Below, piece by piece: positions 5,091 through 10,218 of a stretch of DNA of 10,218 bases. The stretch comes from Sutterella sp. (GTDB lineage Bacteria; Pseudomonadota; Gammaproteobacteria; Burkholderiales; Burkholderiaceae_F): NCBI GenBank assembly GCA_020025955.1, contig JAHHRF010000062.1, positions 1-10,218 of the forward strand, in the 5' to 3' direction. A program made the translations under genes and the position numbers. The notes below the pieces were generated by a model. It saw nothing but the letters and a program-made list of their open reading frames with translations, ran no database searches and was not told the DNA's origin. Every line of letters starts with the position of its first letter. Positions within the stretch are counted from its first letter, which is position 1.

Positions 5091-6653
5091 ATGACCCAAG
5101 CGACGCCTATGCAGCCGTCGGGGCTCTTCAATCGTTTTTTGAACTTCATTGAAGTCGCCGGCAATAAGCTGCCGCACATTACCATGCTCTTTATTTGGGC
5201 TTTGGTAATTACGTGCCTCCTTTCTTTTGCCCTCTCGTTTGTTCACTTTGATTACCGTCACCCCTCCACGGGTGAATTGATCCAAGTGGTCAACGCCTTA
5301 TCCCCTGAGAACATCCTTGATGTGGTCGTCAAGTCCGTGAAGAACTTCATGGGCTTCCCGCCCTTAGGCATCACGGTGGTTGCCACGCTCGGTATCGGTA
5401 TTGCCGAAGGCTCTGGCTTCATCCACACGTTATTGCGTAAGTTGATGAGCTATGTGCCCCGTCAGGCTTTGACCCCCGCAGTGATCGTGGTGGCCATTCT
5501 CTGCCACGTGGCCAGTGACTCCGTCTACGTGATCCTCATGCCGTTAGCGGCCTTGATGTTCTACGTCGCCGGTCGCCATCCGTTGGCGGGTGTGGCTTGC
5601 TCCTTTGCAGGCTTAGCCGGTGGCTTTACCGCTTCCTATACCCCGTCCGTGATCGACCCGATCATGCAGAGCTTCACGCAGGCGGCTGCCCGTACGCTCG
5701 ATCCGACCTACACGGTGAACGTTCTCTGTAACTACTTCTACGCCGTGGGTGGCACGTTCTTCGTGATCGCCGCGTGCTGGTACGTTACCGACAAGATCGT
5801 TGAACCCCGTCTTTGGCGCACGATGCCGTTGGACAAGGGTCTTGAAAACGATCCGGACCTTCAGATCGAACCCGTCAACGACGTGGAAAACCGCGCTTAT
5901 CGCCGCGCCATGCTCGTGATGTTCGGTTTGGCTGCGATCCTTTTCGCGCTTTGCTTCCCGGACAACTCCATGTTCCGCGCTCCTGATGGTTCGTTGACGA
6001 GCCCGAAGGCCCCGGTCATGCAGGCCATCGTTCCGTTACTCTTCCTCTTCTTCGCGATCCCGGGGATTGTTTACGGTTACGCCTCTGGTAAGTTCAAGCG
6101 CTCCAACGACATCATCCACTCGATGGAAGAGATCTTGAAGATGCTCTTAGGCTTCGTGGTCTTCTCCTTCTTCGCCGCCCAGTTCTTGTACGTTTTCAAG
6201 ATCTCCAACTTGGGCACGTTGTTGGCCATTTCCGGCGCTGAATTCTTGAAGAACCTCGGTATGCCCTCGGGTGGTTCCTTATTGGGGATCATCATCTTGA
6301 CGGCGTTCTTGAACCTCTTGATCACGTCGGCTACCTCCAAGTGGGCCATCCTCTCGACGATCTTCGTTCCGATGTTGATGCTCTTGGGGATCTCCCCGGA
6401 ACTCACGCAGGCTGCCTTCCGTGTTTCGGACTCGGCTGTGAACGTCTGTACGCCGATGTTTGCCTTCTACCCGCTCTTGATCATGTACTGCCAGAAGTAC
6501 TGTAAGGACACGGGTGTGGGTACGATGAGCGCCATGATGCTCCCGTACACGTTCGCCCTCTTGATTGTCTTGACGATCGTGCTCTACATCTGGTGGGGCT
6601 TAGGCATTCCGCTCGGCTTTGACGCGGGCTATGTCTACCCGCCCGTGAAGTAA
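5091..6653 (+). CDS. AbgT-family transporter
   Basis: Inner-membrane transporter of the AbgT family, whose members AbgT (p-aminobenzoyl-glutamate uptake) and MtrF/YdaH (antimetabolite efflux) are known. It has 520 residues, near the 522 of MtrF. Many hydrophobic segments are visible, for example about 27-50, 95-115, 130-165, 205-225 and 270-287. Family blocks are CHVASDSVYV (about 138-147), TPSVID (184-189) and the block from TSKWAI to VCTPM. W418, P436, R444, D447 and P455 sit exactly two below MtrF residues W420, P438, R446, D449 and P457, and D189 probably matches D193 (numbering from memory). AAGGA (5077-5081) lies nine bases ahead of the start. A terminator follows, then pepT on the same strand. 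With peptidases on both sides, uptake of peptide-like or aminoacyl substrates is my preferred reading; export of drugs or antifolates is not excluded. Confidence 0.92.
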   Translation: MTQATPMQPSGLFNRFLNFIEVAGNKLPHITMLFIWALVITCLLSFALSFVHFDYRHPSTGELIQVVNALSPENILDVVVKSVKNFMGFPPLGITVVATLGIGIAEGSGFIHTLLRKLMSYVPRQALTPAVIVVAILCHVASDSVYVILMPLAALMFYVAGRHPLAGVACSFAGLAGGFTASYTPSVIDPIMQSFTQAAARTLDPTYTVNVLCNYFYAVGGTFFVIAACWYVTDKIVEPRLWRTMPLDKGLENDPDLQIEPVNDVENRAYRRAMLVMFGLAAILFALCFPDNSMFRAPDGSLTSPKAPVMQAIVPLLFLFFAIPGIVYGYASGKFKRSNDIIHSMEEILKMLLGFVVFSFFAAQFLYVFKISNLGTLLAISGAEFLKNLGMPSGGSLLGIIILTAFLNLLITSATSKWAILSTIFVPMLMLLGISPELTQAAFRVSDSAVNVCTPMFAFYPLLIMYCQKYCKDTGVGTMSAMMLPYTFALLIVLTIVLYIWWGLGIPLGFDAGYVYPPVK

Positions 6654-6677
6654 CGAGGTCAATACTGACGAGCAAAT

Positions 6678-6724
6678 AACCCCGCCCACTAGCACTGAAA
6701 GCTCGTAGGCGGGGTTTCTTTTTT
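6678..6724 (+). terminator. intrinsic terminator after the AbgT-family gene
   Basis: AACCCCGCC (6678-6686) and GGCGGGGTT (6708-6716) form a 9-bp GC-rich stem, followed by TTTCTTTTTT. AGC/GCT (6691-6693/6701-6703) may extend it inside. Confidence 0.85.
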
Positions 6725-6755
6725 AATTTCCACATGAACAAAAGGAACCCTGGCC

Positions 6756-7994
6756 ATGACCATGCCTTACATTGAAGAATTAACCGAACGATTCTTACGT
6801 TATATTGCGGTGAGTTCGGAAAGTAACCCCAAGAATCCGGGGGTGCCCAGCTCTGAGGGCCAACGCGACGTGGCGCGCCTCTTAGAAGGGGAATTACGCG
6901 CCTTAGGGCTCGAAGAGGTGGAACTCAACGAGCACGGCATCTTAATGGCTAAGCTTCCTGCTAATGTCGAAGGGGCGCCGGCCATTGGTTGGGTGGCACA
7001 CTTGGATACGGTACCGGTGAATTTATCCCCCAACGTGAAGCCGCAAATCCTTCACTACGAAGGGGGTGACGTGTGCTTAAACGCCGAAAAAGACCTCTGG
7101 ATTCGTGAAGCGGAACACCCAGAATTAAAGGACTACGTGGGTCAAGACATCGTCTTTACCGACGGCACCAGCGTGTTGGGCGCCGACAATAAAGCCGCGG
7201 TGGCCAACGTCATGACGATGCTCTCCATTGTGACGCGTGAAAACCGTCCGCACGGGGACATTCGTGTGGCCTTTGTGCCCGATGAAGAAATTGGGCTCCG
7301 TGGCTCCAAATTGATGGATTTAAACAAGTTCAAGGTGGACTTTGCCTACACGGTCGACTGCTGTGGGTTAGGGGAAATCGTTTGGGAAACGTTTAACGCG
7401 GCCTCGGTGTCGGTAAAGATCACCGGCGTGACGGCTCACCCCATGAGCGCCAAGGGGGTCTTGGTGAACCCCTTATTAGTGGGCACCGACTACATTAACC
7501 AGTTTGACCGCTTAGAGACGCCTGAGAACACGGAAAACAAAGAAGGGTACTGGTGGTTTACGGATTGTGAAGCCAATGCCTTAGAGTGCAAGCTCACCAT
7601 GAACATCCGTGACTTCGATCGCACGCGTTACGAAGAGCGTAAGGCTTTTGTTGAGTCGGCCGCTCAAACGATTCGTGCCAAGTATCCTCGCGCCAAGATT
7701 GAAACCCAGGTGGTGGATGTCTACAGCAACATTGCCGATAGCTTAGGGGACGATCGCACTCCGATCGACTTACTCTATACGGCCGCTGAAGAACTCCAAA
7801 TCCAAACCAAGACCATCCCCATGCGTGGGGGCACGGACGGTTCGGCCTTATCCGCTAAAGGGTTGGTCACGCCCAATTACTTTACGGGGGCTTTAAATTT
7901 CCACAGCAATGCGGAATTCTTACCGTTACCGAGCTTCCATAAGAGCTTGGAGATGACGTTAAAGCTCTTAGCGTTAACGGCTGATCGCAAGTAA
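6756..7994 (+). CDS. pepT: peptidase T (tripeptide aminopeptidase, M20)
   Basis: Cytoplasmic zinc aminopeptidase that removes the N-terminal residue of tripeptides. It has 412 residues against 408 in E. coli PepT. The di-zinc site of the M20 family is complete: H82 and D84 (AHLDT), D144 (GADNK), catalytic E177 with E178 (PDEEIG), D201 (YTVD) and H383 (NFHSN). Most sit four above the E. coli positions as I remember them (H78, D80, D140, E173, E174, H379). The lid/dimer domain fills the middle, including TAHPMSAKG. AAAGGAA (6741-6747) lies eight bases before the chosen start; an in-frame ATG six bases later (6762) is possible. The gene begins about 30 bases after the terminator of the AbgT-family gene, so it probably depends on readthrough or on a promoter inside that gene. 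Together with the dipeptidase it would complete breakdown of small peptides. Confidence 0.96.
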   Translation: MTMPYIEELTERFLRYIAVSSESNPKNPGVPSSEGQRDVARLLEGELRALGLEEVELNEHGILMAKLPANVEGAPAIGWVAHLDTVPVNLSPNVKPQILHYEGGDVCLNAEKDLWIREAEHPELKDYVGQDIVFTDGTSVLGADNKAAVANVMTMLSIVTRENRPHGDIRVAFVPDEEIGLRGSKLMDLNKFKVDFAYTVDCCGLGEIVWETFNAASVSVKITGVTAHPMSAKGVLVNPLLVGTDYINQFDRLETPENTENKEGYWWFTDCEANALECKLTMNIRDFDRTRYEERKAFVESAAQTIRAKYPRAKIETQVVDVYSNIADSLGDDRTPIDLLYTAAEELQIQTKTIPMRGGTDGSALSAKGLVTPNYFTGALNFHSNAEFLPLPSFHKSLEMTLKLLALTADRK

Positions 7995-8015
7995 GTCGCC
8001 TCGACATTACACAAA

Positions 8016-8086
8016 AAAGACCGCTCGATTTCGGAAAAGGTGTCCCATAAGGGCCACACCACCGAAAGAGGGCGGTCTTTCTTTTT
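8016..8086. terminator. long multi-stem bidirectional terminator after pepT
   Basis: AAAGACCGC (8016-8024) pairs with GCGGTCTTT (8072-8080), followed by CTTTTT. Inside it, TTTCGG (8029-8034) pairs with CCGAAA (8062-8067), GGTGT (8039-8043) with ACACC (8056-8060), and CCC (8044-8046) with GGG (8051-8053). The minus strand runs into TTTTTT (8018-8013), so it could also stop leftward transcripts. It is far longer than the other hairpins here. Confidence 0.8.
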
Positions 8087-8302
8087 ATCAACCCAAGCTC
8101 GAAGAAAGGTGGCAAAAAGTCTGTGTAAGAGGGGAATCAAGCAAATCTGAGAAAAAACACCGTATGGGTACCCTTATAGAAAAAAGGGGCATAGACATTT
8201 CATGATGTTCGTATGCGTCACAGACTGACGCTTTGGTGCTGTTTTTCCCACAAGAAAGGGGTAGACTAAAAGAAGTCGTTTACGAGGCACACTTCTAAGA
8301 AA

Positions 8303-8333
8303 GGCTTGTCTTCATTGGAACCGAACTCAAGCC
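8303..8333 (+). other. stem-loop A upstream of the OLD gene
   Basis: GGCTTG (8303-8308) and CAAGCC (8328-8333) are exact reverse complements with a 19-nt loop. No T tract follows, so it is not a terminator. Confidence 0.35.
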
Positions 8334-8361
8334 AGACAGAAACGCACCCCATAAACGACCA

Positions 8362-8397
8362 GGGACAGAGCAGCGCTAAATAGCGTTGTTCTGACCC
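8362..8397 (+). other. stem-loop B upstream of the OLD gene
   Basis: Positions 8366-8377 pair with 8382-8393 as a continuous 12-bp stem, including two G-U pairs, capped by AAAT. GGG (8362-8364) and CCC (8395-8397) extend it past one mismatch. The G-U pairs favour an RNA structure over a protein-binding dyad. There is no T tract after it. Confidence 0.45.
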
Positions 8398-8439
8398 ACG
8401 GGACCCCTTAAACAAGCTTAGTGATAAGTCTTATTTTCG

Positions 8440-8458
8440 GGGTGTTTCACAATCACCC
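8440..8458 (+). other. stem-loop C just before the OLD start codons
   Basis: GGGTG (8440-8444) and CACCC (8454-8458) can pair with a 9-nt loop. It ends right at the upstream ATG (8459) and occupies the place where a ribosome-binding site would lie, so it may hold translation down. A 5-bp stem can arise by chance. Confidence 0.25.
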
Positions 8459-8473
8459 ATGGAAAATAGTACC

Positions 8474-10218
8474 ATGAAGATCAAAATTGAAACGGTGCGT
8501 ATTGCCGGCTTTCGCGGCATTGCCAACCTTGAAATAAACCTTCCGCGCGTGGCGGTATTGGTCGGTCCAAACAACTCCGGGAAGACCTCGGTCATCAAAG
8601 CTGTCGAGTTAGCGCTTGGCGATTACGGCCAAGCCCTTTCCTCGGAGGACTTCTATATCAACCCCAACGGTCAACGTGCTGAAAAAATTGTGGTTGATAT
8701 GTTGATTAGCACCGACGAAAGCAATGCTGAATTCTTCCAATCGTTTGTAGACAATCTCAGCGGTCAAAGCATCGTTCTGGACAATAAGGGGAATGTTAGT
8801 TTACGCACGATAGCGTACGCGGACGAAGAAAGCGGGGGCTTTAAAGTACAACGCTGCCTTCTCCCTCAGTGGCCAGATTTTACCGAATGGTTAGATATTG
8901 AACCTGACAACGAACTTGGGAAGCTTCCCGATTGCCTGAACTTTATGGCCATCGATGCCCAGCGCGATATCCAGACCGAATTCAACAAGAAGAATTCGCT
9001 CATTCAAAAGCTAATCGCGGGTGCCAAATTTTCGCCCGTGCACACGGCAAAGATCGAAGAGCTCACTCAGGAACTCAATCAAATCACGCAAAGCCAGAGT
9101 CCGCAGATTGCTAAGCTTCGAGCCAATCTTGATACGCTTAACAAATCCTTCCAAGACATTGGGCACGCCGAAGTAGCGCCGTTCCCCAGTCGAATTCAAG
9201 ACATCACGAAGCGGATAACACTGAGTTTCGGCACCACGCCCGCTCACATGTTCACGATGGAATACCACGGCATGGGGACGCGTAGCTGGGCGTCGCTCCT
9301 CGCGACGAAAGCTTTCGTTGAAAGCTTGGCGAAAAACCGAGAAATCAACGATAAGCTGTTTTTTTCCGTGATTGCTGCTGAGGAACCTGAAGCCCACCTT
9401 CATCCTCAAGCGCAAAAGACGCTATACCGCCAACTGGTGCAGATGCCCGGTCAAGTGATACTAAGTACGCATTCGACCTTTGTCTCGCGCACTGCAGACC
9501 TTAAGTCTTTGCGGTTTTTACGCAATACATCCTCGGGCGTTGAGCTCTACCAGTTAAGCCCCGAAATCGATGGAGAAGACCTTCGTCGCTTACAACGCGA
9601 GGTCTTTAACACGCGTGGCGAATTACTCTTTGCTAAGGCCATTGTGCTTTTCGAAGGGGAGAGTGAAGAGGCCGCACTACCGGACTTGTTCCACGCCTAC
9701 ACGGGGTGCACCGACTTTGACAGTGGGGTTTGCTTCGTAAGCGTGAACGGTTCAGGCGCTAAGTACCGCCCGTTCTTGATGTTTGCCAAGGATTTACATA
9801 TCCCGGTTTACATCTTTACGGACGGCGAGCCCAAAACGGTTAAAGAGTTAAAACGCCATTACGACAAGGTCTTTGGTGAAGGGAGTTTCGAGACTTCTGA
9901 AAACATCATCTGCCTTGAGAACACCGACTTCGAAGGCTACCTTCTCAACGGAGGCTATGCCGACTTAATCGAAAAGGCGATTGTCGAGGCCGGGCGTGAC
10001 GACATCGATGAATGGATAACGAAGCGCGAGGGTACCGTTTTGAAACGCGAAAAAACCTCGTTACCACGGTGCGAGGCGTGCAATCAGCCGATATACACCG
10101 ACGTTTTACGTTCTTACAAAGCCCCTGACGGTCGACAGCGCGCGATCGGGGAAATACTCGATGCTCGCAAGCCGTTTTACGCAAAGGTCATCGCACAAGC
10201 CCTTTGCGCACTGCCCAA
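8474..10218 (+). CDS. OLD-family ATP-dependent nuclease (class 2, GajA-like), cut by the window end
   Basis: ABC-type ATPase fused to a Toprim nuclease domain, a design used in phage defence. 581 codons are visible with no stop. ATPase part: Walker A GPNNSGKT (31-38); signature-like YHGMGTRSW (264-272); Walker B ending EEPEAHLHP (303-311); H-loop STHS (331-334). A helical insertion lies at about 185-230. Toprim part: EGESEE (394-399); D450-G-E452 where DxD is usual; and DFEGYL (485-490). K566 in a KPF sequence may be the C-terminal lysine important in class 2 OLD proteins (from memory). If so, only a few dozen residues are missing. Also seen is a CxxC, C533/C536. An in-frame ATG lies at 8459; I prefer 8474 because GGA (8461-8463) precedes it and family members begin MKI-like, but neither start has a good ribosome-binding site. 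The class usually pairs with a UvrD-like helicase (GajB in Gabija), which would lie beyond the edge. A retron-linked OLD is the main alternative. Confidence 0.88.
   Translation, partial: MKIKIETVRIAGFRGIANLEINLPRVAVLVGPNNSGKTSVIKAVELALGDYGQALSSEDFYINPNGQRAEKIVVDMLISTDESNAEFFQSFVDNLSGQSIVLDNKGNVSLRTIAYADEESGGFKVQRCLLPQWPDFTEWLDIEPDNELGKLPDCLNFMAIDAQRDIQTEFNKKNSLIQKLIAGAKFSPVHTAKIEELTQELNQITQSQSPQIAKLRANLDTLNKSFQDIGHAEVAPFPSRIQDITKRITLSFGTTPAHMFTMEYHGMGTRSWASLLATKAFVESLAKNREINDKLFFSVIAAEEPEAHLHPQAQKTLYRQLVQMPGQVILSTHSTFVSRTADLKSLRFLRNTSSGVELYQLSPEIDGEDLRRLQREVFNTRGELLFAKAIVLFEGESEEAALPDLFHAYTGCTDFDSGVCFVSVNGSGAKYRPFLMFAKDLHIPVYIFTDGEPKTVKELKRHYDKVFGEGSFETSENIICLENTDFEGYLLNGGYADLIEKAIVEAGRDDIDEWITKREGTVLKREKTSLPRCEACNQPIYTDVLRSYKAPDGRQRAIGEILDARKPFYAKVIAQALCALP

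Larger units (their letters stand above)
8087..8473. other. non-coding gap before the OLD nuclease gene, rich in stem-loops
   Basis: No credible gene on either strand in about 390 bases. Dyads in order: GGGTACCC (8166-8173); GCGTCA-CAGAC-TGACGC (8215-8231); and three stem-loops between 8303 and 8458, listed separately. CACAGACT at 8219-8226 is also the reverse complement of AGTCTGTG at 8118-8125. I found no clear sigma70 promoter. The junction between host sequence and a possibly acquired nuclease gene probably lies here. Confidence 0.4.

Noticed and set aside
7877..8140. Minus-strand frames at the end of pepT
   Set aside because: They are antisense to the PepT C-terminus with its zinc ligand H383, and they read through the terminator hairpin.
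8303..8458. Retron msr-msd RNA for the OLD nuclease
   Set aside because: No reverse transcriptase gene is in the window and the stems do not show the retron layout. Kept only as an alternative until the sequence downstream is known.
9011..9415. Minus-strand frame of 134 codons inside the OLD gene
   Set aside because: It is opposite the helical insertion, signature and Walker B motifs of the OLD ATPase, which are strongly supported.
1..10218. CRISPR array, insertion sequence or transposase
   Set aside because: No regularly spaced repeats, no transposase frame and no terminal repeats with target duplications were found.

Overview
The window looks like chromosome of a gut-type betaproteobacterium, most likely of the Sutterellaceae (Sutterella/Parasutterella relatives). 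This is inferred from the gene set: a periplasmic aryl-sulfate sulfotransferase followed by a DsbA-like oxidoreductase, and several peptide-handling genes with no sugar-use genes. Base composition is moderate to high GC, with unusually frequent TTA leucine codons. No ribosomal RNA or other marker gene is present, so the family assignment is only moderately sure.

Layout from left to right. (1) Positions 1-553 hold no protein gene but are dense in signals. At the left edge is a candidate small RNA on the minus strand, with a sigma70-like promoter at 100-127 and an intrinsic terminator at 1-30. From 376 to 504 there is a set of inverted repeats around a promoter with a perfect TTGACA -35 box, which should drive assT. 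(2) 554-3139 (+): assT and a DsbA/DsbL-like thiol oxidoreductase, separated by a strong terminator. The pair resembles the assT-dsbL-dsbI locus of uropathogenic E. coli, but dsbI is absent and AssT lacks the loop cysteines that DsbL oxidises there. (3) 3140-3241: convergent terminators. (4) 3242-4675 (-): a family C69 Ntn-hydrolase dipeptidase. (5) 4676-5090: a 415-bp divergent regulatory gap. (6) 5091-6653 (+): an AbgT-family membrane transporter, then its terminator, then 6756-7994 (+) peptidase T. The C69 dipeptidase, the transporter and PepT together look like a module for scavenging di- and tripeptides or peptide-like compounds. (7) 8016-8086: a long terminator hairpin. (8) 8087-8473: a non-coding stretch with several stem-loops. 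(9) 8474 to the right edge (+): an OLD-family ATPase-Toprim nuclease of the class that pairs with a UvrD-like helicase (GajA of Gabija is the best-known member), cut by the window end.

Most genes in the first 8 kb carry their own terminators. The OLD gene differs from the rest in codon use: seven ATA isoleucine codons against none that I could find in the five other genes. It is therefore probably an acquired defence gene beside housekeeping peptide metabolism. The most interesting items are the unassigned small-RNA unit at the left edge, the operator cluster upstream of assT, the cysteine-poor AssT paired with a DsbA-like protein, and the possible Gabija-like system that starts in this window and continues beyond it.
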